From NCBI GenBank assembly GCA_005502805.1, contig SCMY01000005.1, positions 248,001-312,000 of the forward strand: a stretch of DNA of 64,000 nucleotides. Direction: 5' to 3'. Shown in pieces: positions 18,786 through 28,258 of the stretch. The notes under the pieces are model-generated. The model saw only the letters and a program-made list of their open reading frames with translations, did not search any database and was not told the DNA's origin. Source of the stretch: Rhizobiales bacterium 2SD. Lineage in GTDB: Bacteria > Pseudomonadota > Alphaproteobacteria > Rhizobiales > Beijerinckiaceae. The number at the start of each line of letters is the position of its first letter. The first letter of the stretch is position 1. The position numbers were made by a program, and so were the translations under genes.

Positions 18786-19169
18786 TCAGGCGGCGCAGGC
18801 CGCCTCGATCTTCGATTTCAGCGTCTGCGCGTTGAACGGCTTGACGATGTAGTTGTTCACGCCGGCTTTCTTGGCGGCGATGACGTTCTCGGTCTTCGAT
18901 TCCGCCGTCACCATGATGAATGGCGTCTCGGCGATATCAGCCTCGTTGCGAACCTGGCGCAGCAGCTCGTAGCCGGTCATCGGCTCCATGTTCCAGTCCG
19001 AGATCACCAGGCCGTATTTCTTGTCGCGCATCTTGGCGATCGCGGCATTGCCGTCGGAGGCGTCGTCGACATTCTCGAAGCCGAGCTGCTTCAGGAGGTT
19101 GCGGATGATCCGCACCATCGTCTGATAGTCGTCCACCACCAGGATCGGCATTGACGGGTCGACAGCCAT
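18786..19169 (-). CDS. CheY-like single-domain response regulator
   Basis: 127-residue receiver domain with no output domain. The acidic pair is in LVVDD (13-14), the phosphoacceptor is Asp58 in VISDWN, with Thr in MVTAES and the conserved Lys in YIVKPFN. It is likely a chemotaxis or motility response regulator that binds the flagellar switch or acts as a phosphate sink. Start 19169 has GGAG about 8 bases upstream; a longer reading frame continues far upstream but without family similarity. It is distant from any che operon in this window, although a chemoreceptor lies at 60.6 kb. Confidence 0.9.
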   Translation of the reverse strand: MAVDPSMPILVVDDYQTMVRIIRNLLKQLGFENVDDASDGNAAIAKMRDKKYGLVISDWNMEPMTGYELLRQVRNEADIAETPFIMVTAESKTENVIAAKKAGVNNYIVKPFNAQTLKSKIEAACAA

Positions 19170-19447
19170 GACGGCGCTCCAAGCCAGTAGTCCGCGGCGC
19201 TTGCGGCACCGACGCGGGCCGCTCTCGCAGAGCAGCGACCTTTGGTCAATTGTGATAGGCACTCGGCGTTTCAAAGCCGTTAATCCGGTCTCGAAGTGAC
19301 CTAGCGGCATACTACCTTTGGCGGACAGGGGAACAAGGCAACAGGCACCAAAGTTCAATGGTGCGATGCAGCGAACTATGGGACGCTCCTCGCTCGATTC
19401 CGGACGCAGGCGGTCCTTCTCCGTGCTGCAGTTGCGAGAGCTGACCG

Positions 19448-19888
19448 ATGATGGCGAGCACGCTCTATCAAGTCCATGCCTTCGAGGATCTGGTCGTCGG
19501 CCAGCGCGAGAGCCTGATGCGCACCGTGATGGAGCGCGACATCTCACTCTTCGCCGACCTCTCGGGCGATGCCAACCCGATCCATCTCTGCGACCGCTAT
19601 GCCGCCAACACCAAGTTCGGCCAGCGCATTGCTCACGGCATGCTGACGGCGAGCCTCGTCTCGGCCCTGCTCGGCACGCGCCTGCCGGGGCCGGGCGCGG
19701 TCTATCTCTCGCAGACGCTGAATTTCCTCGCCCCCGTGAAGATCGGCGACGTCGTAACCGCCCGTGTCGAGGTGGTCGAGCTCGTGCCGGAACGGCGCCG
19801 GGCCCGGTTGTTCTGCGAATGCCTGGTCGATGGCAAGGCGGTGCTGGAAGGCGAGGCCTGGGTGGCGCTGCCGCGTGCGGCGGCTTAG
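19448..19888 (+). CDS. MaoC-like (R)-specific enoyl-CoA hydratase
   Basis: 146-residue hot-dog-fold protein. The hydratase-2 motif is clear: DLSGDANPIHL with catalytic Asp, then TKFGQRIAHGML with catalytic His. PhaJ-like members hydrate trans-2-enoyl-CoA to (R)-3-hydroxyacyl-CoA, linking beta-oxidation to polyhydroxyalkanoate synthesis. It begins at tandem ATG codons (19448 and 19451). It is divergent from the CheY gene across 278 bases in which I see no other gene. Substrate is inferred. Confidence 0.85.
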   Translation: MMASTLYQVHAFEDLVVGQRESLMRTVMERDISLFADLSGDANPIHLCDRYAANTKFGQRIAHGMLTASLVSALLGTRLPGPGAVYLSQTLNFLAPVKIGDVVTARVEVVELVPERRRARLFCECLVDGKAVLEGEAWVALPRAAA

Positions 19889-19972
19889 GGCGCGGCGCGG
19901 CCTTGACGCTTCCTGCTGCTTGAGGCCAAACACGGCGGTAGCCGGGGCTTCCCGGCGTCGACCTTGCGTTCC

Positions 19973-20956
19973 ATGACCTCATCTCCCGAGGCGCCGCGGC
20001 CCAGTGCGCTGCCTGCCTTCGTCCTCGAACCCGGCAAGCCGGTGCCGGCCGATCTGCGCGGCCGGGTGCTGGCGCTCGGCAATTTTGACGGTGTCCATCG
20101 CGGCCATGCCGAGCTGGCGCGGGTCGCCGGCGAGATGGCGGCGCAGCAGGGAAGCAGCGCCGCGGCGCTGACCTTCGAGCCGCATCCGCGCACGGTTTTC
20201 AGGCCGGAGCTGCCGGTGTTCCGGCTGACGCCGGAGTCGATCAAGATCGCGTTGCTGGCGGAGCTGGGCCTTTCGCCCAGTTTCATCATTCCTTTCGACC
20301 GCGCGGTCGCCGGCATTCCCGCCGAGGCTTTCGTCGACGATCTGCTGCTTGGGCAGCTCGGCGCCGCTGGCCTCGTCTGCGGCTACGACTTCCATTTCGG
20401 CAAGGGCCGCACCGGCTCGCCGGAGATGCTGCAGGCGCGCTGCGGCCATGCCGGCATCCCCGTCACCGTCGTGCCGCCCTTCGCCTTCCAGGGCGAGCCG
20501 GTCTCCTCGACGCTGGTGCGCACTGCGCTCGAAGCCGGCGATGTCGGCCATGCCGCAGCGTTGCTCGGTCGTCCCTGGTTCGTGCGTGGCGAGATCGCCC
20601 ATGGCGACAAGCGCGGCCGCGATCTCGGCTATCCCACGGCGAATATGCACCTCGCCCATGATTGCCGCCTACGCTTCGGCATCTATGCGGTGAGGATGAA
20701 GATCGACGGTGTCTGGCGCGACGGCGTCGCCAGTTTCGGGAGTCGGCCGACCTTCGATGATGGGGCGCCCAGGCTCGAGACCTTCGTCTTCGACTTCTCC
20801 GGCGATCTCTACGGCAAGATCGTCGACGTCGCCTTCGTCGCTTTCCTGCGCGGCGAGGCAAAATTCGATTCCCTCGATGCGCTGATCGCCCAGATGGATG
20901 CCGACAGCGCAAGGGCACGCGGCATCCTGGCGGCGACGCCGGCCTTCCTTCCCTGA
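19973..20956 (+). CDS. ribF: Bifunctional riboflavin kinase / FAD synthetase
   Basis: 327 residues. The N-terminal FAD synthetase (nucleotidyltransferase) domain carries LALGNFDGVHRGHAEL and VSSTLVRTALEAGDV; the C-terminal flavokinase domain (about 190-320) has GRDLGYPTANM. It converts riboflavin to FMN and then FAD in the cytosol. The ATG at 19973 is preferred over an in-frame TTG 9 bases upstream. It is followed by ileS and lspA, the ribF-ileS-lspA order familiar from E. coli. Confidence 0.95.
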   Translation: MTSSPEAPRPSALPAFVLEPGKPVPADLRGRVLALGNFDGVHRGHAELARVAGEMAAQQGSSAAALTFEPHPRTVFRPELPVFRLTPESIKIALLAELGLSPSFIIPFDRAVAGIPAEAFVDDLLLGQLGAAGLVCGYDFHFGKGRTGSPEMLQARCGHAGIPVTVVPPFAFQGEPVSSTLVRTALEAGDVGHAAALLGRPWFVRGEIAHGDKRGRDLGYPTANMHLAHDCRLRFGIYAVRMKIDGVWRDGVASFGSRPTFDDGAPRLETFVFDFSGDLYGKIVDVAFVAFLRGEAKFDSLDALIAQMDADSARARGILAATPAFLP

Positions 20957-21145
20957 CGACGCTTTGCTAGAAGCCGCTCATGTCCGCTCTGCACCTCGTT
21001 TCGCTCCAGCGAATTACCGGCCCGGCTGCCGCCCTGCGCTGACAGCGCGGGCGCTTGCGCAGGCCGGGACGACGATCGCTTCCCCGTGACATCCCAGGAT
21101 GGGCGCTGCTCCTTGAGCCGTCATCCGCACCGCCGAGCCGGACCC

Positions 21146-24139
21146 ATGACCGACAAGACCGCCGAAAAGCCCGAGACCATCGATTATTCGCAGACGCTGT
21201 TCCTGCCGCAGACGGAATTCCCGATGCGGGCCGGCCTGCCGCAGCGCGAGCCGGAATTGCTCGCCCGCTGGGCGAAAATGGACCTCTATCGCAAGCTGCG
21301 CGCGGCCGGCAAAGGTCGCGACCGCTTCGTCCTGCATGACGGTCCGCCCTATGCCAACGGCAACATCCATATCGGCCACGCGCTCAACAAGGTGCTGAAG
21401 GACCTGGTGACGCGCTCGCAGCAGATGCTCGGCTACGACTCCAACTACGTGCCGGGCTGGGACTGCCACGGCCTGCCGATCGAGTGGAAGATCGAGGAGC
21501 AGTACCGCGCCAAGGGCCTGAACAAGGACGACGTCGATGTCGTCGAGTTCCGCAAGGAATGCCGCGTCTTCGCCGAGAAATGGGTCGATATCCAGCGCAC
21601 CGAGTTCAAGCGCCTGGGCGTCGAGGGCGACTGGGACGATCCCTATCTCACCATGGCCTTCGGCGCCGAGGCGCAGATCGCCCGCGAGATCATGAAGTTC
21701 GCCGAGAACGGCCAGCTCTATCGCGGCTCCAAGCCGGTGATGTGGTCTGTGGTCGAAAAGACCGCTTTGGCCGAAGCCGAGGTCGAATACGAGGAGCACA
21801 CCAGCGACACGATCTTCGCGGCGTTTCCGGTGCTCGGCTCCGGTCCGCTCGCCGGCGCATCCGTGCTGATCTGGACGACCACTCCCTGGACCATTCCGGG
21901 CAACCGCGCGATCTCGTTCCACAACAAGATCGCCTATGGCCTTTATCGCGTGACGGCGGCTCCGGAAGGTAACTGGGCCAAGGTCGGCGCGCGCTATGTG
22001 CTGGCGAAGAATCTCGCCGAAACGCTGTTCAAGACCGCCAAGGTCGAGGCCTACGAGCTGGAGCGCGACGTTACGGCCGCCGACCTTGCCGGTCTTGCGA
22101 CCGCCCATCCGCTGCGCGGCCAGGGCTATGAGTTCGACGTGCCGCTGCTCGACGGCGACCATGTCACTGACGATGCTGGTACCGGCTTCGTCCACACCGC
22201 GCCGGGCCATGGCCGCGAGGACTTCGACGTCTGGATGGCCAATGGCCGCATGCTGGCCGAGCGCGGCATCGAGACCCGCATCCCCTATACCGTCGACGCC
22301 GATGGCCGCTTCACCAAGGAGGCGCCGGGCTTCGAGGGCGCGCAGGTCATCACCGACAAGGGTGAGAAGGGCAATGCCAACGAGGTCGTGATCAAGGCGC
22401 TCGCCGCGACCGGCAATCTCGTCTCGCGCGGCCGCCTCAAGCACCAGTACCCGCATTCGTGGCGCTCGAAGAAGCCGGTGATCTTCCGCAACACGCCGCA
22501 ATGGTTCATCGCCATGGACAAGCCCTATGGCGACGCCGGCGCGCCTGACTTGGAAGCGCCGGCGCCGACTGTCGGTGGCAATGCCGACACGCTGCGCAAC
22601 CGCGCGCTCAAGGCGATCAAGCAGACCGAGTGGGTTCCCGCCGCCGGCGAGAACCGCATCAACGGCATGATCGCCAACCGCCCGGACTGGGTGGTCTCGC
22701 GCCAGCGCGCCTGGGGCGTGCCGATCACCGTCTTCGTCGACAAGGAGAGCAAGGAAATCCTCGTCGACGCCAAGGTCAACGCCGCGATCGCCGAAGCCTT
22801 CGAGCAGGAGGGCGCCGACGCCTGGTTCACCGACACCGACGGCGCCCGCTTCCTCAAGCCCTACGGCTATGATCCCGCCAAGTTCGAGCGTGTCATCGAC
22901 GTGCTCGACGTCTGGTTCGATTCAGGCTCGACCCATGCCTTCACCTTGGAGAAGCGCGCCGACCTCAAGACCCATCGCGTCGTCGACGGCGGCCGCGACA
23001 AGGTGATGTATCTCGAAGGCTCGGACCAGCATCGCGGCTGGTTCCATTCGAGCCTGCTCGAAAGCTGCGGCACGCGCGGCCGCGCGCCTTTCGACGTGGT
23101 GCTGACCCACGGCTTCTGTCTCGACGAGAAGGGCGAGAAGATGTCGAAGTCGAAGGGCAACGTTACCGCCCCGCAGGACATCATCAAGGACAGCGGCGCC
23201 GACATCCTGCGCCTCTGGGTGGCGGCGGCCGACTATTCCGACGATCTGCGCATCGGCAAGGAGATCCTCAAGACCTTCGTCGAGACCTATCGCAAGCTGC
23301 GCAACACCATGCGCTGGATGCTCGGCACGCTCGCCCATTTCGACGAGGCGATCCGCGTCTCCGATCCGGCCTCGATGCCGGAGCTGGAGCGGCTGATGCT
23401 GCACCGCCTCGCCGAGCTCGGGCCGCAGGTCGAGGAGGCCTACCGCACCTATGACTACAAGAAGGTCGTGAACCTGCTCTCGCAGTTCATGAACACCGAA
23501 CTCTCGGCCTTCTATTTCGACGTGCGCAAGGACGCGCTTTATTGCGATCCGCGCTCCAGCCATGTCCGCAAGAGCGCGCTGACCGTCGTCGACCACCTCT
23601 TCCGCTGCCTGACCACCTGGCTCGCGCCGATCCTGGTCTTCACCGCCGAGGAGGCCTGGCTCGACCGCTATCCGCAGGTGAAGGCGGGAGACGGTTCCGT
23701 CCATCTCGAGCTCTTCGCCAAGGCTGACGACGCCTGGCTCGATCCGGAGCTGGCGGAGCGCTGGGCCAAGGTCCGCCGCGTGCGCCGCGTCGTCACCGGC
23801 GCGCTCGAGCTGGAGCGCGCCGCCAAGCGCATCGGCTCCTCGCTGGAAGCCGCGCCGGTCGTCCACATCGCCGATTCCGATCTGCGCGCGGCGCTGAGCG
23901 GGCTCGACCTCGCCGAGATCTGCATCACCTCCGATGCGAAGATCGCGGACGGGGAGGGGCCGGCCGATGCCTTCCGCCTGCCGGATGTGCCCGGCGTCGC
24001 CGTGGTGCCGACGCGCGCCTCGGGCATCAAATGCGCCCGCTCCTGGAAATACTTCGATCCGGCGACGGCCGAGCCCGGCTTTCCCGAGGTGACGCCGCGC
24101 GACGCCAAGGCGCTGCGCGAGCTCGGGCGCGCTGCGTGA
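21146..24139 (+). CDS. ileS: Isoleucyl-tRNA synthetase
   Basis: 997-residue class I aminoacyl-tRNA synthetase. The HIGH motif appears as [12 protein letters not shown], the editing domain lies in the middle, and the KMSKS loop is EKMSKSKGN. It charges tRNA-Ile and edits valine. The ATG at 21146 ([14 protein letters not shown]) fits the family N-terminus although no strong ribosome site precedes it. Its stop overlaps the lspA start by 3 bases within GTGA, implying translational coupling. Confidence 0.97.
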   Translation: MTDKTAEKPETIDYSQTLFLPQTEFPMRAGLPQREPELLARWAKMDLYRKLRAAGKGRDRFVLHDGPPYANGNIHIGHALNKVLKDLVTRSQQMLGYDSNYVPGWDCHGLPIEWKIEEQYRAKGLNKDDVDVVEFRKECRVFAEKWVDIQRTEFKRLGVEGDWDDPYLTMAFGAEAQIAREIMKFAENGQLYRGSKPVMWSVVEKTALAEAEVEYEEHTSDTIFAAFPVLGSGPLAGASVLIWTTTPWTIPGNRAISFHNKIAYGLYRVTAAPEGNWAKVGARYVLAKNLAETLFKTAKVEAYELERDVTAADLAGLATAHPLRGQGYEFDVPLLDGDHVTDDAGTGFVHTAPGHGREDFDVWMANGRMLAERGIETRIPYTVDADGRFTKEAPGFEGAQVITDKGEKGNANEVVIKALAATGNLVSRGRLKHQYPHSWRSKKPVIFRNTPQWFIAMDKPYGDAGAPDLEAPAPTVGGNADTLRNRALKAIKQTEWVPAAGENRINGMIANRPDWVVSRQRAWGVPITVFVDKESKEILVDAKVNAAIAEAFEQEGADAWFTDTDGARFLKPYGYDPAKFERVIDVLDVWFDSGSTHAFTLEKRADLKTHRVVDGGRDKVMYLEGSDQHRGWFHSSLLESCGTRGRAPFDVVLTHGFCLDEKGEKMSKSKGNVTAPQDIIKDSGADILRLWVAAADYSDDLRIGKEILKTFVETYRKLRNTMRWMLGTLAHFDEAIRVSDPASMPELERLMLHRLAELGPQVEEAYRTYDYKKVVNLLSQFMNTELSAFYFDVRKDALYCDPRSSHVRKSALTVVDHLFRCLTTWLAPILVFTAEEAWLDRYPQVKAGDGSVHLELFAKADDAWLDPELAERWAKVRRVRRVVTGALELERAAKRIGSSLEAAPVVHIADSDLRAALSGLDLAEICITSDAKIADGEGPADAFRLPDVPGVAVVPTRASGIKCARSWKYFDPATAEPGFPEVTPRDAKALRELGRAA

Positions 24140-24636
24140 GCGCGCAGACGCCATCACTGCGCCGCCTCGGCGCCCTGATCGTCGGGCTCACCTTCGTGCT
24201 CGACCAGGCGCTGAAGCTCTGGCTGCTCTTCGGCCTGAGATTGGCCGAAGAGGGGCCGTTCCAGCTCGCCTCCTTCCTGGAGATCGTGCTCGCCTGGAAT
24301 CGTGGCATCTCCTACGGCCTGTTCCAGCAATCGACTGACATCGGTCGCTGGGCGCTGGTCGTGCTCTCGATCGTCGCGGCGATCTGGCTCTGGCGCTGGA
24401 TGTGGCGCAGCGACGACAGGCTGACCGTGGTGAGCCTCGCGCTGATCATCGGCGGCGCGCTCGGCAACGGGCTCGACCGCATGGTCTACGGCGCTGTCGT
24501 CGATTTCGTGCATTTTCACGTCGGCAGCTTCAGCTGGTACATCTTCAACATCGCCGACGCGGCGATCGTCTTCGGCGTGCTCGGCCTGCTCTGGGAGTCG
24601 CTGCGCCCCGGGGCGGATCGCTCGAAGGCCGCCTGA
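24136..24636 (+). CDS. lspA: Signal peptidase II
   Basis: 166-residue inner-membrane aspartyl peptidase that removes signal peptides from prolipoproteins. Four hydrophobic helices are visible. The two catalytic Asp regions are [15 protein letters not shown] and [11 protein letters not shown]. The start is GTG overlapping the ileS stop (GTGA), so it is coupled to ileS. Length is normal. Confidence 0.95.
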   Translation: MSAQTPSLRRLGALIVGLTFVLDQALKLWLLFGLRLAEEGPFQLASFLEIVLAWNRGISYGLFQQSTDIGRWALVVLSIVAAIWLWRWMWRSDDRLTVVSLALIIGGALGNGLDRMVYGAVVDFVHFHVGSFSWYIFNIADAAIVFGVLGLLWESLRPGADRSKAA

Positions 24637-24690
24637 GACCGTCCTGGTGTGGCCGAAAACCGACCGGCCACAGCTCATTTACGCCGATCT

Positions 24691-24714
24691 GGCAAAAGGG
24701 CTCCCCGTTTTGCC
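24691..24714 (+). terminator. Stem-loop after lspA
   Basis: GGCAAAA and TTTTGCC arms surround a G/C-rich loop 54 bases past the lspA stop. It has no T tract after the stem, so it is only a weak candidate for ending the ribF-ileS-lspA transcript. Confidence 0.35.
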
Positions 24715-24795
24715 GGATATGAGTTAAAAGGCCCGCCATGCTTTTGCCGCGCCGGTCGCGCATGACATCGGCAGATGTCCGTATGGAGAGGTGAG

Positions 24796-25452
24796 ATGGC
24801 TTATCGGATCCGCGCTTCGCACATGCTGCTCGCGAGCGGCCTGTTGCTGGCGACGACCCCTGCTTTCGCCCAGGAAGGCATGCTCTTCAAAAATCTGGTC
24901 GATGGCATGGGCCTGTTTGGCCGTGACAAGGCCGACATCGAGTACAAGCAGCGCGCCCCGCTGGTCGTGCCGCCGTCCTCGACCTTGCCGAAGCCGCAGG
25001 AGGCCGGCGCTCATCGCAGCGCTGCCTGGCCCGATGATCCGGACGTCGCCCGCCGCAAGGCCGAGCGCGACAGCTCCAACATCCTGTTCCAGAACACCGA
25101 AAGCTATCGTGCCAACACCAGGCCGCTGATGTCGCAGGAAGAGCTGCGCCGTGGCCGTGTCGCCGGCAGTCGGAATGGGCCGGAAGGCATCGTTCCCGAC
25201 CACAACACCGGCAACAACCAGATCGAGCCGATCCGTATCGGGCGGGAGATGGCGGCCCGTCAGGCGCAGACCGATACGTCGAATCTCGCTTATGGCAGCG
25301 AGCCGGCCCGTCGCTATCTGCATGAGCCGCCGACCGGCTATCGTCGCCCGGCCGCGACGGCCGCCCTCGGCCCGGGCGTGTCCGGGCCGCGCGAGGACAA
25401 GCAGGCGGTCGGCCAGCGCGAGTTCCTTGCCGGCCAGAAGGTCTACGAATAG
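24796..25452 (+). CDS. Putative periplasmic protein upstream of M16 peptidases
   Basis: 218 residues. A signal peptide is clear (SHMLLASGLLLATTPAFA, cleavage before QEGML). The mature part is hydrophilic, rich in Pro, Arg and Gln, without a recognised catalytic motif. Start 24796 is supported by GAGAGGTGAG; an upstream in-frame start at 24775 is not needed. A strong terminator separates it from the M16 genes, so it is probably its own transcript. Function unknown. Confidence 0.72.
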   Translation: MAYRIRASHMLLASGLLLATTPAFAQEGMLFKNLVDGMGLFGRDKADIEYKQRAPLVVPPSSTLPKPQEAGAHRSAAWPDDPDVARRKAERDSSNILFQNTESYRANTRPLMSQEELRRGRVAGSRNGPEGIVPDHNTGNNQIEPIRIGREMAARQAQTDTSNLAYGSEPARRYLHEPPTGYRRPAATAALGPGVSGPREDKQAVGQREFLAGQKVYE

Positions 25453-25523
25453 GCCTGAGCCGTCGTTCCACGCTGCGTTGGTTTTCCAGCGAAGCCGGAC
25501 TATCTAGAGGACGAGCCCTTTCT

Positions 25524-25562
25524 CCGGCTCGGGTCCATACGGACCCGGGCCGGTTCGTTTCT
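25524..25562 (+). terminator. Strong intrinsic terminator before the M16 operon
   Basis: A 13-base stem (25524-25536 with 25541-25553, one G-U pair) closes a 4-base ATAC loop and is followed by TTCGTTTCT. It lies 72 bases after the periplasmic protein gene and 33 bases before the first M16 peptidase start. Confidence 0.75.
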
Positions 25563-25594
25563 GAACACGCGATCGTGCAGGAGCTTTCCCGACC

Positions 25595-26890
25595 ATGACG
25601 GTTCATGCCGCTCCAGCCGCCACTGCCAGCCAGATCGAATCCTACAAGCTTGCCAACGGGCTTCAGATCGTGGTCGCACCGGACCACCGCGCGCCCGTCG
25701 TCACCCATATGGTCTGGTACCGCAACGGCTCCGGCGACGATCCGGCCGGCAAGTCCGGGATCGCCCATTTCCTCGAGCACCTGATGTTCAAGGGCACGGC
25801 GAAATGGCCGGCGGGCGAGTTCTCGAAGATCGTCGCCAGCTATGGCGGCCAGGAGAACGCCTTCACCTCCTATGACTACACCGCTTATTTTCAGCGCGTG
25901 CCGAAGGAGCACCTGCGCGCCATGATGGACTACGAGGCCGACCGGATGACGGGCCTCGCCTTCGACGAGAGCGTGGTCGCACCCGAACGCGACGTCGTGC
26001 TGGAGGAGCGGCGCATGCGTGTCGACGCCGACCCGGCCGCCCAGCTCGGCGAGGAGTTCTCCAGCGCGCTCTACGCCCACCACCCCTATGGCCTGCCGAT
26101 CATCGGCTGGGAGCACGAGATCGAGGAGCTCTCGCGCGACGACGCCTTCGCCTATTACCAGCGCTTCTACACGCCTGAGAACGCGATCCTGGTCGTCGCC
26201 GGCGATGTCGAACCGGCGCAGGTGCTGCGCCTCGCCCAGGAGACCTACGGTGCGATCCCCGCCCGCGGCGAGGCGCCCCGCCGCAAGCGCCCGGCCGAAC
26301 CCGAGCCGCGCGCCGCGCGCCGCGTCGCGCTCTCCGATCCGCGCGTGCAGCAGCCCTCGCTGCGCCGGGCCTGGCTGGCGCCGACCTATGTCTCGCCGCA
26401 GCGCGACGAGGCCTTCGCGCTCGAACTTGCCGCCGAGATCCTTGGCGGCGGCACGACCTCGCGGCTCTATCGCAAGCTCTGCGTCGAGCAGGAGCTCGCC
26501 GCCGGCGCCGGAGCCTATTTCATGGGCTCGATGGTCGACCGTTCCGCCTTCCAGCTCTCGGTCAGCCCGCGCCCGGGCGTCGAGATGGCGGCGCTCGAAG
26601 CCGGGCTCGATGCGGCGCTCGCCGCCTTCATCGCCGAGGGGCCGACCGAGCTGGAACTCGCCCGCGCCCGCACCCGCCTCGTCGCCGAGACAGTGTTCGC
26701 CCGCGACAGCCAGTCCTCGCTCGCCCGCATCTTCGGCTCGGCGCTGGCCGTCGGTGAGACCGTCGAGGACGTATTGCTCTGGCCGGAGCGGATCGAGGCG
26801 GTGACGCGCGAGCAGGTCACTGAGGCCGTGCGCCGTTATCTCAAGCCCGATCGCTCGGTCACCGGCCTGCTCCTGCCGGGCGCAGCCTGA
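25595..26890 (+). CDS. M16 family zinc metallopeptidase, catalytic subunit
   Basis: 431-residue M16B (pitrilysin/processing-peptidase-like) protein. The inverted zinc motif HFLEH is at 58-62 (His58, Glu61, His62), with the distal Glu ligand expected in the following helices. No obvious signal peptide was seen. It is followed by a second M16 gene lacking this motif, the typical catalytic/non-catalytic pair of a bacterial M16B heterodimer. It probably degrades peptides. The next gene starts 53 bases downstream. Confidence 0.88.
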   Translation: MTVHAAPAATASQIESYKLANGLQIVVAPDHRAPVVTHMVWYRNGSGDDPAGKSGIAHFLEHLMFKGTAKWPAGEFSKIVASYGGQENAFTSYDYTAYFQRVPKEHLRAMMDYEADRMTGLAFDESVVAPERDVVLEERRMRVDADPAAQLGEEFSSALYAHHPYGLPIIGWEHEIEELSRDDAFAYYQRFYTPENAILVVAGDVEPAQVLRLAQETYGAIPARGEAPRRKRPAEPEPRAARRVALSDPRVQQPSLRRAWLAPTYVSPQRDEAFALELAAEILGGGTTSRLYRKLCVEQELAAGAGAYFMGSMVDRSAFQLSVSPRPGVEMAALEAGLDAALAAFIAEGPTELELARARTRLVAETVFARDSQSSLARIFGSALAVGETVEDVLLWPERIEAVTREQVTEAVRRYLKPDRSVTGLLLPGAA

Positions 26891-26943
26891 TATCGCGCTC
26901 ACGTCATGACCGGCGGGCTCCGGTTCGCCATCGAGGATTGCCG

Positions 26944-28236
26944 ATGACCCATTCTCTCGCTCCCGCCACTGCCGCTCCCGGCCCGTCGCTCGCCGTCCAG
27001 CGCGTCAAAGCTGCCTGCGGCGTCGAGGCCTGGCTGGTCGAGGAGCACAGCCTGCCGCTGCTCGCCCTTGAATTCGCTTTCGACGGCGGCGCCAACCGCG
27101 ATCCCGCGACTGGCGCCGGCAGCGCCAACCTCATCTCCGGCCTGCTCGACGAAGGTGCCGGCGATCTCGACGCCGAGGCCTTCCAGGGCCGCCTCGCCGA
27201 CTACGCCATCAACCTCTCCTTCGACGCTCGCCGCGACGATTTCCACGGCCAGCTTCAGACCCTGTCGCAGCATCGCGACGTCGCCTTCGAACTGCTAGGC
27301 CTCGCGCTGAATGCGCCGCGCTTCGATGCGGATGCGGTCGCGCGGGTGAAGGCGCAGGTGATCGCCGGCCTGCAGCGCCAGGCGCAGAATCCGGACTTCA
27401 TCTGCCGCAACGCGCTGTTCGCTGCGGCCTTCCCCGGGCACCCCTATGGCCGTCCGGAGCGCGGCGACGTCGCCAGCGTCGGCGGGCTCGAGCCGGCTGC
27501 GCTGAAGGCGCTGTCACGCGATCTTTTCACCCGCGGCGGGTTGAAGGTCGTCGCGGTCGGCGACATCACCGCGAGCGAGCTCGCTTCGCGGCTTGATGCC
27601 CTGTTCGGCACGCTGCCCGCCGGTGCTCCGCGCGTCGAGCCGTCCGCGCCGCTGCCGATCGCCGATCTCGGCCAGACCCATGTCGTCGAGCTCGACGTGC
27701 CGCAGACCGTGCTGCGCTTCATCTGCCCCGGCCTGATGTGGGACGATCCCGACTTCATCGCCGCGACCGTGCTGAACCACATTCTCGGCGGTTCGGCCTT
27801 CACCTCGCGCCTGTTCATGGAAGTGCGCGAGAAGCGCGGCCTCGCCTATGGCGTCTCCTCCAGCCTGGTGCCGCTGCGCCAGAGCGGCTTCCTCGTCGGC
27901 GGCACCTCGACCCGCAACGACCGCGTCGCCGAGTCGATGAGCGTGATCCGCGAGGAGATCGCCAAGCTCGTCAGCGAGGGCCCGAGCGAGCACGAGGTCG
28001 AGGAGGCCAAGCGCTATCTGATCGGCTCCTATTCGCTGCGCTTCGACACCTCGCCGAAGATCGCCGGCGAACTGCTCGGCCTCGCCATCCGTGGCGAGCA
28101 GCCGGACTTCGTCGAGACCCGCAACCAGCGCTTTGCCGCAGTGACGCTCGCCGATGTCCGGCGCGTCGCCCAGCGCCTGTTCGGCGAGGGCAAGCTGCTG
28201 GTCCAGGCCGTCGGCCGGCCGGTCGGGCTGGTCTGA
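26944..28236 (+). CDS. M16 family non-catalytic partner subunit
   Basis: 430 residues, same fold as the preceding gene, but the HxxEH position reads LISGLLDEG, so it cannot bind catalytic zinc. The C-terminal half keeps REKRGLAYGVSSSL, which holds the R/Y pair used by partner subunits to bind substrate. It should complement the upstream subunit. The ATG at 26944 follows GAGGA; an in-frame TTG 6 bases earlier is less likely. mutL follows 22 bases later. Confidence 0.87.
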   Translation: MTHSLAPATAAPGPSLAVQRVKAACGVEAWLVEEHSLPLLALEFAFDGGANRDPATGAGSANLISGLLDEGAGDLDAEAFQGRLADYAINLSFDARRDDFHGQLQTLSQHRDVAFELLGLALNAPRFDADAVARVKAQVIAGLQRQAQNPDFICRNALFAAAFPGHPYGRPERGDVASVGGLEPAALKALSRDLFTRGGLKVVAVGDITASELASRLDALFGTLPAGAPRVEPSAPLPIADLGQTHVVELDVPQTVLRFICPGLMWDDPDFIAATVLNHILGGSAFTSRLFMEVREKRGLAYGVSSSLVPLRQSGFLVGGTSTRNDRVAESMSVIREEIAKLVSEGPSEHEVEEAKRYLIGSYSLRFDTSPKIAGELLGLAIRGEQPDFVETRNQRFAAVTLADVRRVAQRLFGEGKLLVQAVGRPVGLV

Positions 28237-28258
28237 CGCTCCTGGCTGAGGAGCGCTT

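Noticed and set aside
18786..19982. Very long N-terminal extension of the CheY gene
   Set aside because: The upstream part is Arg/Pro-rich with no similarity, and the receiver domain starts cleanly at 19169 with a ribosome site.
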